The notes below the pieces were generated by a model. That model was not told where the DNA came from. It ran no database searches and saw only the letters and a list, made by a program, of their open reading frames with translations. 6,856 bases of DNA from contig JAEYTV010000205.1 of NCBI GenBank assembly GCA_023433855.1, forward strand, positions 1 to 6,856. The letters run 5' to 3'. Position numbers and translations under genes: made by a program. Below are positions 1 through 6,498 of this stretch, in pieces. Position 1 is the first letter of the stretch. Each line of letters starts with the position of its first letter. Source of the DNA: Pseudomonadota bacterium (lineage in GTDB: Bacteria > Pseudomonadota > Alphaproteobacteria > Rhizobiales > Rhizobiaceae).

Positions 1-298
1 CCTCGAACCCTTCGAAATGGGGCCCGGAAAGATACTCCACCTTGCCCCGATTTTCCCCGGCCTTTGCGTGGGCGGCGCGGAACTGTTCGGACTTTGTCCA
101 GGCCTGGAAATGCTCGAAGGTCTCCCAGACGGTGTGGGAGGCATAGAGCGTGTGATCGTCCGCCTTCGGGCCCTTCAGCATGTGGAACTCGATGTAGCCC
201 GGCAGTTCCGCCAGACGACCTTGGCGGCTGCGCCACATGGTTTCGAAGGCTTCTTCGTAACCCGGCACGACGCGGAAGCGGTTCATCGCAATGTACAT
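1..298 (-). CDS. hmuQ: IsdG/HmuQ-like heme-degrading monooxygenase (antibiotic biosynthesis monooxygenase fold), 3' end outside window
   Basis: The first 99 residues are present, starting MYIAMNRFRV; the C-terminus lies beyond base 1. The protein belongs to the small dimeric ABM-fold monooxygenases. The Asn-Trp-His triad known from IsdG-type heme oxygenases is visible: Asn6, Trp67 and His77, with the same 10-residue Trp-to-His spacing. Enzymes of this kind open the heme ring in the cytoplasm and release iron. The relatives I would compare are HmuQ of Bradyrhizobium and BhuQ of Brucella. The start is an ATG with a GAGG ribosome-binding site 8 nt upstream. The gene is divergent from hmuTUV across 150 bp, which supports a role in using imported heme. 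Heme degradation is inferred from the triad and the context; another ABM-fold function remains possible. Confidence 0.85.
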   Translation of the reverse strand, partial: MYIAMNRFRVVPGYEEAFETMWRSRQGRLAELPGYIEFHMLKGPKADDHTLYASHTVWETFEHFQAWTKSEQFRAAHAKAGENRGKVEYLSGPHFEGFE

Positions 299-305
299 GA
301 CTCAT

Positions 306-311
306 TCCTCT
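306..311 (-). promoter_or_regulatory. Ribosome-binding site of the hmuQ-like gene
   Basis: Read on the minus strand this is part of a GAGAGAGGA run about 8 nt before the ATG at 298. It fixes that start; no better start exists upstream. Confidence 0.6.
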
Positions 312-328
312 CTCGAAAAGTTTCCAGT

Positions 329-359
329 TTGACTCAAGATATCTGCGACCCGCTATCTT
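329..359 (+). promoter_or_regulatory. Candidate sigma-70 promoter for hmuTUV
   Basis: TTGACT (329-334) matches the -35 consensus well. TATCTT (354-359), or CTATCT one base earlier, is a plausible rhizobial -10. The 18-19 bp spacing is slightly long. Transcription would begin around 366, leaving an untranslated leader of about 80 nt before the hmuT ATG. No transcript data were available. Confidence 0.4.
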
Positions 360-360
360 G
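335..360. promoter_or_regulatory. Inverted repeat, candidate operator between hmuQ and hmuT
   Basis: The arms CAAGATA (335-341) and TATCTTG (354-360) are exact reverse complements separated by 12 bp. The dyad covers the spacer and -10 region of the candidate hmuT promoter, as expected for a repressor site. Arm length is short and the half-site spacing is not diagnostic of a named regulator. A chance dyad cannot be excluded. Confidence 0.4.
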
Positions 361-435
361 AAAAGCCGAAAAAAGTTTCTTATCCCACTCAAGTTATCCG
401 GCGGGGGTCCTGAAGCCGTTGCTGCCCGGATCGGA

Positions 436-441
436 AAGGGG
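436..441 (+). promoter_or_regulatory. Ribosome-binding site deciding the hmuT start
   Basis: AAGGGG lies 7 nt before the ATG at 449. It supports that start over the upstream in-frame TTG at 419, which would put extra polar residues before the signal peptide. Confidence 0.6.
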
Positions 442-448
442 CGATATC

Positions 449-1336
449 ATGGGGTTTTTTATTACATTTCGCATGGTTTGCGTAGCCGCTGCCCTTATGG
501 CCAGTCTCGTTGGCGGCACGGCGGCAGCAGCCGACAAGGGCCGCCCGGACGCCAGGCGCATCGTGTCCATCGGCGGAACGATCACCGAGATCTTGTACGC
601 GCTCGGCGCCGAAGAACGGATCGTGGCACGCGATTCCACGAGCGTCTACCCGGCTGCCGTGAACGCCAAGCCGGATGTGGGTTACATGCGGCAGCTGTCG
701 GCCGAGGGGATCCTTGGCCAGAAGCCGGATCTCATCCTCCTGGAGGAGGGTTCCGGTCCGCCTCCTGTTCTCGACATCCTGAAGGCGAGCGAGGTGCCGA
801 CAGTGACGATTTCAACGCCGCCGCAGGCCGACAAGATCGGTCAGAAGATCCGCGACGTGGGCGCGGCCGTCGGGCTTGCCGACAAGGCCGAGGCACTCGC
901 TGCCAAGACGGAAGCTGAGCTGAAGGCGCTTGCCGAGGAGATCGCGACCGTCCCGGGTCCGAAGAAGAAGGTTCTCTTCGTGCTGTCGCTTACCAGCAAC
1001 CGGATCATGGCGGGAGGCGCGGATACGGAAGCGGGCGCGGCGATCGAGATGGCAGGCGCAATCAACGCGGCGCCGACGATCAGCGGTTACAAGCCGCTCA
1101 GTGACGAAGCCGTCATCGCAGCCCGGCCGGATGTCGTCCTGACGCTTATCTCCGGTCCTGGGCACGGCATTACCCCCGAGAAGGTCTTTTCCATGCCGTC
1201 GATGCAGACGACACCCGCCGCCGCCGACAAGGCGCTCGTCTCCATGGACGGATTGTTGCTGCTCGGTTTTGGTCCGCGTACGCCAGAGGCGGTGCGTTCC
1301 CTCGCGGCGCAGATCTATCCCGGGGCGATCCATTGA
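449..1336 (+). CDS. hmuT: Heme ABC transporter, periplasmic heme-binding protein HmuT
   Basis: This 295-residue protein is the periplasmic receptor that takes heme from the outer-membrane transporter and hands it to the HmuUV permease. Residues 1-28 form a Sec signal peptide: a short basic start, a hydrophobic core and an AAA-type cleavage region around 25-28. The mature part is a class III (BtuF/FhuD-like) binding protein. The segment around 61-68 (RDSTSVYP) contains Tyr67 at the place of the heme-ligating tyrosine of PhuT/ShuT-type proteins. Glu47 and Glu220 lie in the two conserved stretches that usually dock to permease arginines. The ATG at 449 has AAGGGG 7 nt upstream and starts directly before the signal peptide; a TTG at 419 in frame is less likely. 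It is the first gene of hmuTUV; hmuS, often placed before hmuT in rhizobia, is absent here. Confidence 0.93.
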   Translation: MGFFITFRMVCVAAALMASLVGGTAAAADKGRPDARRIVSIGGTITEILYALGAEERIVARDSTSVYPAAVNAKPDVGYMRQLSAEGILGQKPDLILLEEGSGPPPVLDILKASEVPTVTISTPPQADKIGQKIRDVGAAVGLADKAEALAAKTEAELKALAEEIATVPGPKKKVLFVLSLTSNRIMAGGADTEAGAAIEMAGAINAAPTISGYKPLSDEAVIAARPDVVLTLISGPGHGITPEKVFSMPSMQTTPAAADKALVSMDGLLLLGFGPRTPEAVRSLAAQIYPGAIH

Positions 1337-1353
1337 TCCTGAAAGCTCTGGCT

Positions 1354-2424
1354 ATGCCGTTTCGTCCCGCATCCGAGGGGGACCGCACCCGGCAGGGAGC
1401 GCTGGTCCTCGTCCTGCTTTCGGTCCTGTTGTTCATCGCCTGCCTCCTGTCCCTTGGCGTCGGCCCGACCGGAGTGGGGCTTGTCGATCTCTGGAGCTAC
1501 GCGACGGGGGACGGCGCCGGCCTGTCGACCCAGGACCGCGTCATCCTCGAGGCCGTCCGGTTGCCGCGTACGGCGCTCGGGCTGCTGGTTGGCGCAGGGC
1601 TGGCCGTCTCCGGGGCGATGATGCAGGGGCTTTTCAGGAATCCGCTGGCGGATCCGGGCATTGTCGGTGTGACCTCGGGCGCCGGGCTGGCGGCGGTCGC
1701 GGCGATCGTCTTCGGCAACACGGTACTTGCGCCGGTGGCCCTGCTCCTCGGCAGTCAGTTCCTGCCGCTGATGGCCTTCTTCGGCGGACTGGTCAACACA
1801 TGGGCTCTCTACCTCATCGCCACGCGCGACGGTCGTACCTCGACCACCGCGCTGATCCTGTCGGGGATTGCGATCGGAGCGCTCTCTGCGGCGGTCATGG
1901 GCTTGCTGATCGTCATGGCGGATGACCGGCAACTGCGCGACATCACCTTCTGGAGCCTCGGTTCGCTCGGCGGCGCCACGTTCGGGCGCGTCATGTCCAT
2001 CCTGCCCTTCATAACCTGCGTTATCCTGGTCATTCCATTCGTGGCGCGGGGTCTGGACGCGTTGATCCTCGGCGATGCAGCGGCCTTTCACATGGGCATT
2101 CCGGTACAACGACTGAAGCGGATCATCATCGTAGCGGTGGCGGCGGCCTGTGGTTCCACGGTTGCGGTGGCTGGTTCCATCGGTTTCGTGGGAATTGTCG
2201 TTCCGCACCTGCTGAGGCTTGCCATGGGACCGTCGCACCGTTTCCTCTTGTGGGGCTCTGCACTCGGCGGCGGGACCTTGCTGCTCGTGGCCGATACGGT
2301 CGCCCGGACCATCGCAGCGCCAGCCGAACTGCCGATCGGGGTCGTGACGGCCCTGTTCGGCGCGCCGATCTTCCTCGTCCTGCTCCTCGGCAAGAACGGC
2401 CTCAACATGCGGGACATTCCATGA
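1354..2424 (+). CDS. hmuU: Heme ABC transporter permease HmuU (FecCD family)
   Basis: This 356-residue inner-membrane protein forms the dimeric channel for heme. About ten hydrophobic segments are visible, roughly at 16-34, 73-91, 104-120, 124-155 (probably two), 165-188, 215-234, 255-274, 276-290, 300-316 and 328-346. FecCD hallmarks include RLPRTALGLLVGAGLAVSG near 69-87, the MQGLFRNPLADP stretch near 90-101, GSIGFVGIVVPHLLR near 274-288, and the ELPIGVVTALFGAPIF end segment. The region around 238-250 (LGDAAAFHMGIP) is the usual coupling helix to the ATPase. I chose the ATG at 1354. A TTG at 1333, overlapping the hmuT stop by two bases, is an in-frame alternative adding seven residues; neither has a strong ribosome-binding site. 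The stop overlaps the hmuV start as ATGA, indicating translational coupling. Confidence 0.92.
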   Translation: MPFRPASEGDRTRQGALVLVLLSVLLFIACLLSLGVGPTGVGLVDLWSYATGDGAGLSTQDRVILEAVRLPRTALGLLVGAGLAVSGAMMQGLFRNPLADPGIVGVTSGAGLAAVAAIVFGNTVLAPVALLLGSQFLPLMAFFGGLVNTWALYLIATRDGRTSTTALILSGIAIGALSAAVMGLLIVMADDRQLRDITFWSLGSLGGATFGRVMSILPFITCVILVIPFVARGLDALILGDAAAFHMGIPVQRLKRIIIVAVAAACGSTVAVAGSIGFVGIVVPHLLRLAMGPSHRFLLWGSALGGGTLLLVADTVARTIAAPAELPIGVVTALFGAPIFLVLLLGKNGLNMRDIP

Positions 2425-3203
2425 TCTCTGCGGCGCATATCACCGTGGCACGAGCGGGTCGCAAGCTTCTCGACAACGTGTCGATCGATCTGAAACCCGG
2501 CAGTCTCACCGTCATCATCGGTCCGAACGGTGCCGGCAAGTCGACGCTCATGAAGGTGTTGTCGGGGGAGTTGAAGCCGGAGCAGGGTTCCATCTCCTAT
2601 GATGGGCTGAGCGTCAACCTTTCACAACCTGCGGAGCTCGCGAAGCGTCGCGCGGTGCTGCCGCAGGCGACGCAACTGGCCTTTCCCTTCACGGCTCTCG
2701 AGATTGCCCGAATGGGGGCGGTCGCTCAGGGATCAACCCACCCCACTGAGCAGGCCCGCCAGGCATTGTCCCGGGTGGGGCTCAGAGGCCTTGAGGCGCG
2801 CGCTTATCCTTCCCTGTCGGGCGGAGAGCAGCAACGCGTGCAGTTTGCCCGAGCCCTGGCTCAGGTGCCGGTCCCCGTCGTCGCCGGAGTTGCGCGGGCG
2901 CTGTTCCTCGATGAACCGACCGCAAGCCTCGATCTCGGCCACCAGATTGCCGTTCTCGAAATCGCCCGCGACTTCGCAAGCGCCGGCGGCACGGTGCTCG
3001 CCATCCTTCATGATCTCAATCTCGCGTCGGAATTTGCCGATCATCTGGTGGTGCTCGACCACGGACGAGTGGTGGCGGAAGGCCCCCGCAGCGAAACGGT
3101 TAAGGACGGGACCATCGCGACCGTCTACGGGATTTCCGGTGCCGTAGACCGCCTTCCGGCTCCCCATATCCCCTATGTGCTGCCGCAGTCGCGGTTCCGG
3201 TAG
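2421..3203 (+). CDS. hmuV: Heme ABC transporter ATP-binding protein HmuV
   Basis: This 260-residue cytoplasmic ATPase powers heme import through HmuU. All nucleotide-binding motifs are intact: Walker A GPNGAGKST at 34-42, Q-loop Gln82, signature LSGGEQQ at 132-138, Walker B ALFLDEP at 160-166 with catalytic Glu165, the D-loop SLD at 169-171, and the switch His197. Length and the short PVPVVAGVA segment between signature and Walker B fit the HmuV group. The ATG shares bases with the hmuU stop. A reading frame open further upstream (from 2250) lies inside hmuU and is not part of the gene. The stop codon is 6 bp from that of the convergent ybaN-like gene, with no visible terminator between them. 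Confidence 0.94.
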   Translation: MISAAHITVARAGRKLLDNVSIDLKPGSLTVIIGPNGAGKSTLMKVLSGELKPEQGSISYDGLSVNLSQPAELAKRRAVLPQATQLAFPFTALEIARMGAVAQGSTHPTEQARQALSRVGLRGLEARAYPSLSGGEQQRVQFARALAQVPVPVVAGVARALFLDEPTASLDLGHQIAVLEIARDFASAGGTVLAILHDLNLASEFADHLVVLDHGRVVAEGPRSETVKDGTIATVYGISGAVDRLPAPHIPYVLPQSRFR

Positions 3204-3209
3204 GTCGTA

Positions 3210-3572
3210 TCAGGTGCCAGGTTCCGGCCGGGTAACCACGAAGATCGCGGGACCGATCATCAACGCCGCGACCAGCACGGCGGGCCAGAAGCGCGGCGAG
3301 GTGCCGAACCAGAAGATCGCGTAGCTGACACTCATGGTCGCAATGGCAGCGATCTTTGCCCTGCGCGGCACCGCACGCCTTTCCCGCCAGTCTCTCAGGG
3401 GGCGCCCAAAACGTGGGTGGTCCAGCAGCCAGGCCTCGAGCCTGGGGGAGGAACGCGCAAAACAGCCCACCGCGAGCAGCAGGAACGGGGTGGTCGGCAG
3501 CACGGGCAGAAAGGCGCCCGCGATGCCTATTGCGACCAGGAGCCAGCCGAGGGTCAGGAAAAACAGCCGCAT
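3210..3572 (-). CDS. DUF454/YbaN-family small inner-membrane protein
   Basis: This 120-residue membrane protein has two hydrophobic N-terminal stretches (about 3-22 and 26-38) and C-terminal ones (about 72-89 and 95-113). Family signatures are LPVLPTTPFLLLAVGCFARSS near 22-42 and LLDHPRFGRPLRDWRERRAVPRRAK near 49-73 (shown here as landmarks, not one motif). The molecular function of DUF454 proteins is not established. The ATG at 3572 is chosen because MRLFFLTLGW is where family members typically begin; AGGT about 9 nt upstream is a weak ribosome-binding site. The frame stays open to 3713, so a longer N-terminus is formally possible but looks unlike the family. It converges on hmuV, and its leader carries a motif resembling one in the hmuT leader, so a link to heme or iron is conceivable but unproven. 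Confidence 0.85.
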   Translation of the reverse strand: MRLFFLTLGWLLVAIGIAGAFLPVLPTTPFLLLAVGCFARSSPRLEAWLLDHPRFGRPLRDWRERRAVPRRAKIAAIATMSVSYAIFWFGTSPRFWPAVLVAALMIGPAIFVVTRPEPGT

Positions 3573-3585
3573 CAAATGACCTATC

Positions 3586-3596
3586 GAAAACTTGAG
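3586..3596 (-). promoter_or_regulatory. CTCAAGTTTTC motif upstream of the ybaN-like gene
   Basis: Read on the minus strand this 11-mer matches the pattern CTCAAG-W-T-W-TC (W = A or T), which also occurs at 333-343 and 388-398 in the hmuT control region. It ends 13 nt before the ATG at 3572. The pattern was noticed after the fact, so it is only a candidate shared regulatory element. Confidence 0.25.
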
Positions 3597-3653
3597 CAGG
3601 ATAGATAAGTTCGCCGCCGCAGTCATTCCAAATATCGCAGTCTTCTCGCACGC

Positions 3654-3682
3654 CTTTCCATTTATGCGCTCGTCGCTATAGT
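3654..3682 (+). promoter_or_regulatory. Weak candidate promoter for galE-ung
   Basis: CTATAG/TATAGT at 3676-3682 is a good rhizobial -10. The -35 position (about 3654-3659, CTTTCC) is poor. Transcription would start about 25 nt before the galE start codon. The assignment rests mainly on the -10 and on the absence of a better candidate in this short gap. Confidence 0.25.
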
Positions 3683-3704
3683 GCCGTCGACTTGGACACC
3701 GGAC

Positions 3705-3709
3705 AGGAG
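3705..3709 (+). promoter_or_regulatory. Ribosome-binding site deciding the galE start
   Basis: AGGAG lies 2 nt before the ATG at 3712 and 5 nt before the ATG at 3715. The second spacing is workable and the first is too short, so 3715 is preferred. Confidence 0.55.
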
Positions 3710-3714
3710 ACATG

Positions 3715-4704
3715 ATGTCGAAGAAGAAAGTGCTGGTCGTTGGCGGAGCCGGTTACATCGGCTCGCACACATCGCTTGTCCTTGCGGAGCGGGGGTATGA
3801 GCCGATCGTATTCGACAACCTCTCCAACGGTCATGCGGAATTCGTCCGCTGGGGCCTGCTGGAACAAGGAGATATCCGCGACCGCGCCCGTCTCGACGAG
3901 GTCTTTGCCCGGCACCGGCCGGAAGCGGTGCTGCATTTCGCAGCGCTGATCGAGGTGGGCGAATCGGTGAAAAATCCGGTGGGCTTCTACGACAACAATG
4001 TCGTTGGCGCCCTGACACTCCTGTCGGCGGCGATGGATGCCGGCGTCGAGGCCTTCGTCTTTTCCTCGACCTGCGCTACCTATGGCTTGCCCGACCGGGT
4101 GCCCATGGACGAAACGCACAAGCAGGAGCCGATCAATCCCTATGGACGCACGAAGTTCATCGTCGAACAGGCGCTGAAGGACTTCGGGCAATACAAAGGA
4201 ATGAAATCGGTGATGCTGCGTTACTTCAACGCGGCAGGGGCAGATTTCGAGGGCCGTATCGGGGAATGGCATACGCCCGAGACGCACGCCATTCCCCTGG
4301 CGATCGAGGCGGCACTTGGCCGCCGCCAGGGCTTCAAGGTATTCGGCGACGACTACGATACGCGGGATGGCACCTGCGTGCGCGACTACATCCACGTGCT
4401 GGATCTCGCCGATGCCCATGTGCGCGCAGTGGATTATCTCCTCGACGGCGGCGAGACGGTGGAACTCAATCTCGGCACCGGGACAGGCACGACGGTCAAG
4501 GAACTGCTGACGGCCATTTCCCAGGTCTCCGGAAAACCGTTCCCGGTGGAATATGTCGGCCGGCGGGAAGGTGATTCCACCTCCCTCGTCGCCAACAATG
4601 ACAAGGCGAGAGCGGTGCTCGGCTGGGAGCCGCAATACAGCCTGAACGATATCATCCGCTCGGCCTGGGACTGGCACTCCCGGAGCAATCACATAACCCG
4701 GTAA
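3715..4704 (+). CDS. galE: UDP-glucose 4-epimerase GalE (ExoB type)
   Basis: This 329-residue cytoplasmic enzyme interconverts UDP-glucose and UDP-galactose with bound NAD, supplying galactose units for exopolysaccharide and lipopolysaccharide and allowing galactose use. It is an extended short-chain dehydrogenase/reductase. The N-terminal Rossmann glycine motif GGAGYIG is at 10-16, with Asp34-Asn35 after the second strand. The active site is SSTCATYG around 117-124, then Tyr143 and Lys147 in [14 protein letters not shown] near 168-176 and the substrate-binding [14 protein letters not shown] region near 215-228 are typical epimerase signatures. Full length for the family. Rhizobia call this enzyme exoB when tied to exopolysaccharide; no exo genes are seen here, so I keep galE. 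ung follows after 8 bp. Confidence 0.93.
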   Translation: MSKKKVLVVGGAGYIGSHTSLVLAERGYEPIVFDNLSNGHAEFVRWGLLEQGDIRDRARLDEVFARHRPEAVLHFAALIEVGESVKNPVGFYDNNVVGALTLLSAAMDAGVEAFVFSSTCATYGLPDRVPMDETHKQEPINPYGRTKFIVEQALKDFGQYKGMKSVMLRYFNAAGADFEGRIGEWHTPETHAIPLAIEAALGRRQGFKVFGDDYDTRDGTCVRDYIHVLDLADAHVRAVDYLLDGGETVELNLGTGTGTTVKELLTAISQVSGKPFPVEYVGRREGDSTSLVANNDKARAVLGWEPQYSLNDIIRSAWDWHSRSNHITR

Positions 4705-4712
4705 GGCGAACC

Positions 4713-5417
4713 ATGGCGGAAACCGAGGTCAGGCTCGAGGAAAGCTGGCGGCGGGTCCTCGAACCGGAATTCCAGAACCCCTATATGGCGGAACTCCGTC
4801 GCTTCCTGGTGGCGGAAAGGGATGCCGGCAAGCGCATATTTCCGAGGGGTTCCGAATATTTCCGGGCGCTCGACTTGACCCCGATCAGCCAGGTAAAGGT
4901 CGTGATCCTCGGCCAGGATCCCTATCACGGCCATGGGCAGGCGCACGGACTTTGCTTCAGCGTCCGGCCTGACGTGCGCATCCCGCCGTCGCTCATCAAC
5001 ATATACAAGGAAATGAACGCCGATCTCGGAATTCCTCCCGCAGGACATGGTTTTCTCGAGCACTGGGCGCGTCAGGGCGTCCTGCTGCTGAACAGCGTGC
5101 TCACTGTGGAAGAGGCAAGAGCCGCCTCGCACCAGGGCCGCGGGTGGGAGCGCTTCACCGATGCCGTCATCCGGGCCGTCAACGACAGATGCGATGCGGT
5201 CGTCTTCATGCTGTGGGGCTCTTATGCCCAGAAGAAAGCCGCTTTCGTGGACGGCAGCAGACACCTTGTTCTCAAGGCACCGCATCCCTCGCCGCTCTCC
5301 GCGCATAACGGTTTTTTTGGGTGCGGCCATTTCTCCAAAGCCAATAGTTACCTGGTCAGTCACGGGAAGAAACCCATCGACTGGCTGTTGCCAGCAGTCG
5401 CATCGATGAACGAATAG
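4713..5417 (+). CDS. ung: Uracil-DNA glycosylase (family 1 UDG)
   Basis: This 234-residue DNA-repair enzyme removes uracil from DNA to start base-excision repair. Family 1 motifs are complete: the water-activating loop GQDPYHG at 67-73 with catalytic Asp69, Phe83 for uracil stacking in GLCFSV, Asn127 for uracil recognition in LLLNSVLTV, and the DNA-intercalation loop HPSPLS at 191-196 with His191 and Leu195. Length fits bacterial Ung. The ATG follows the galE stop by 8 bp and its AAGGCG ribosome-binding site overlaps that stop, so the two genes are probably one transcript and translationally linked, though their functions are unrelated. No hairpin-plus-T terminator is visible after the stop. 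Confidence 0.96.
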   Translation: MAETEVRLEESWRRVLEPEFQNPYMAELRRFLVAERDAGKRIFPRGSEYFRALDLTPISQVKVVILGQDPYHGHGQAHGLCFSVRPDVRIPPSLINIYKEMNADLGIPPAGHGFLEHWARQGVLLLNSVLTVEEARAASHQGRGWERFTDAVIRAVNDRCDAVVFMLWGSYAQKKAAFVDGSRHLVLKAPHPSPLSAHNGFFGCGHFSKANSYLVSHGKKPIDWLLPAVASMNE

Positions 5418-5507
5418 TCCACCGTCGTCTTCTATTAGTGAACAATGCGTTCTGACGCCCCTGTCTATCCAACTGGCATCGCCTTGACCAAATATCATCC
5501 CAGACAA

Positions 5508-5524
5508 GGACCGGAAGACGGTCC
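5508..5524 (+). promoter_or_regulatory. Hairpin just upstream of the dioxygenase ribosome-binding site
   Basis: GGACCG (5508-5513) and CGGTCC (5519-5524) form a perfect 6-bp stem with a GAAGA loop, ending 6 nt before the AAGGGG ribosome-binding site. There is no following T run, so it is not an intrinsic terminator. It could be a leader structure or a short operator, or chance in GC-rich DNA. Confidence 0.4.
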
Positions 5525-5530
5525 AGGAAC

Positions 5531-5536
5531 AAGGGG
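5531..5536 (+). promoter_or_regulatory. Ribosome-binding site deciding the dioxygenase start
   Basis: AAGGGG sits 7 nt before the ATG at 5544. It outweighs the in-frame ATG at 5445, which has no ribosome-binding site and would add 33 residues unlike the family. Confidence 0.65.
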
Positions 5537-5543
5537 TAAAGCA

Positions 5544-6473
5544 ATGCTCGACCAGATCAGGGGCCTCCATCACGTCACGTCGATGGCGGGCAGCGCCAGC
5601 ATCAACAACAGGTTCTTCACCGATACGCTCGGCCTACGTCGGGTCAAGAAGACCGTCAATTTCGACGCGCCGGACGTTTATCACCTTTATTACGGGGATG
5701 AGGTCGGCACGCCGGGATCGGTGATGACGTACTTTCCATTTCCGCACATTGCACGTGGCCGGCCCGGCGCCGGCGAAGTGGGCACGACGCTCTTTTCCAT
5801 TCCGGAAGGCTCCTTGGGCTACTGGAGCGATCGGTTGACCAAGGCCGGCGTCGACGGTTTGAAGACGGATGCCGCATTTGGTGAGAACCGGCTGCATTTC
5901 GCCGGTCCAGACGGCGACGGTTTCGCCCTTGTCGAAGTCAAGGACGATCGGCGGAACGCCTGGACGGGCAACGGTGTCAGCGCCGATCACGCGATCCGCG
6001 GCTTCCATTCGGCATCGCTGCGTCTTCGCGATGAAGGCGCCACGGCGGAGCTTCTGAAGTACATGGGCTACAGCCAGATGGATGCGAAGGACGGCGTTCG
6101 GCGCTTCGGTATTCCGGGTGGCAACGGCGCCGACGTCATCGATATCGAGATTATGCCCGGGGCCGGCGGAGCAAGGCTCGGCGCGGGCTCGGTTCATCAC
6201 ATAGCCTTCTCCGTCGAGAACCGCGAAAAACAGCTCGAAGTGCGCAAGGCGCTGATGGATACCGGCTATCAGGTGACCCCGGTGATCGATCGTGACTACT
6301 TCTGGGCGATCTACTTTCGCACTCCGGGCGGTGTGCTGTTCGAGATCGCAACGAACGAGCCTGGCTTTGATCGTGACGAGGACACCGCCCATCTCGGCGA
6401 GGCGCTGAAACTGCCGAAACAGCATGCGCACCTGAGAGAGACACTCGAACGACATCTCGAACCGATCGAATGA
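5544..6473 (+). CDS. VOC-superfamily ring-cleaving dioxygenase (MhqO/PcpA/LinE-like)
   Basis: This 309-residue cytoplasmic protein has two glyoxalase/bleomycin-resistance-fold modules (about 5-135 and 150-290). It resembles Fe(II) dioxygenases that cleave hydroquinones, including PcpA, LinE and Bacillus MhqO. The expected iron ligands are visible: His10 in LHHVT, His219 in VHHIAFSV and Glu267 in GGVLFEIAT. They match the His11/His227/Glu276 set I recall for PcpA, shifted by a near-constant offset. Second-shell residues also fit: His9, Thr12, His218, Arg250 and Tyr257. The likely role is ring opening of (substituted) hydroquinones or quinone adducts; the natural substrate cannot be read from sequence. 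An MhqD-like hydrolase gene follows after 25 bp, supporting quinone detoxification. The start is fixed by AAGGGG 7 nt before the ATG. Confidence 0.88.
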   Translation: MLDQIRGLHHVTSMAGSASINNRFFTDTLGLRRVKKTVNFDAPDVYHLYYGDEVGTPGSVMTYFPFPHIARGRPGAGEVGTTLFSIPEGSLGYWSDRLTKAGVDGLKTDAAFGENRLHFAGPDGDGFALVEVKDDRRNAWTGNGVSADHAIRGFHSASLRLRDEGATAELLKYMGYSQMDAKDGVRRFGIPGGNGADVIDIEIMPGAGGARLGAGSVHHIAFSVENREKQLEVRKALMDTGYQVTPVIDRDYFWAIYFRTPGGVLFEIATNEPGFDRDEDTAHLGEALKLPKQHAHLRETLERHLEPIE

Positions 6474-6486
6474 CGGCTCGAAGAGC

Positions 6487-6491
6487 AGGAG
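6487..6491 (+). promoter_or_regulatory. Ribosome-binding site of the hydrolase gene
   Basis: AGGAG lies 7 nt before the ATG at 6499, inside the 25-bp gap after the dioxygenase gene. Confidence 0.65.
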
Positions 6492-6498
6492 ATCCATC

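Larger units (their letters stand above)
314..398. repeat. Imperfect tandem duplication in the hmuQ-hmuT control region
   Basis: Two blocks of about 30 bp share order and sequence. Block A (314-343) reads CGAAAA, GTTTC, then ACTCAAGATATC. Block B (367-398) reads CGAAAAAA, GTTTC, then ACTCAAGTTATC. The right-hand 12-mers (332-343 and 387-398) differ at one base. Such a duplication could be two binding sites for one regulator, or two promoter copies. The sequence shows only the repeat; the role is inference. It does not match the TGA-N9-TCA iron-responsive (RirA) box. Confidence 0.5.

Noticed and set aside
299..448. Classical iron-responsive RirA box (TGA-N9-TCA) before hmuT
   Set aside because: Each TGA on the plus strand in this gap was checked and none has TCA at the required distance.
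1315..2238. Long open frame on the minus strand opposite hmuU (307 residues)
   Set aside because: Its product is rich in Arg, Asp, Gln and Gly with no recognisable domain, and it mirrors the codon phase of the membrane permease on the other strand, a common effect in GC-rich genes.
3573..3713. N-terminal extension of the ybaN-like gene on the minus strand
   Set aside because: The extra residues do not resemble DUF454 proteins, which begin at the hydrophobic segment after the ATG at 3572, and the extension would reach the galE start region.
3676..4692. Long open frame on the minus strand opposite galE (338 residues)
   Set aside because: galE is unmistakable on the plus strand with all catalytic residues. 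The antisense product has no motif I recognise.
5432..5452. Possible regulator dyad GAAC-N5-GTTC upstream of the dioxygenase
   Set aside because: Only four bases per arm match (5440-5443 and 5449-5452), which is too short to separate from chance.
5508..5524. Intrinsic terminator of galE-ung
   Set aside because: The hairpin lacks a following T run and sits about 90 bp after the ung stop, immediately before the next ribosome-binding site.
5445..5543. N-terminal extension of the dioxygenase from the ATG at 5445
   Set aside because: There is no ribosome-binding site before 5445, the extra 33 residues look non-homologous, and a clear AAGGGG precedes the ATG at 5544.
4689..5573. Long open frame on the minus strand opposite ung (294 residues)
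   Set aside because: ung is complete with all family motifs on the plus strand. The antisense frame spans gene boundaries and shows no domain.
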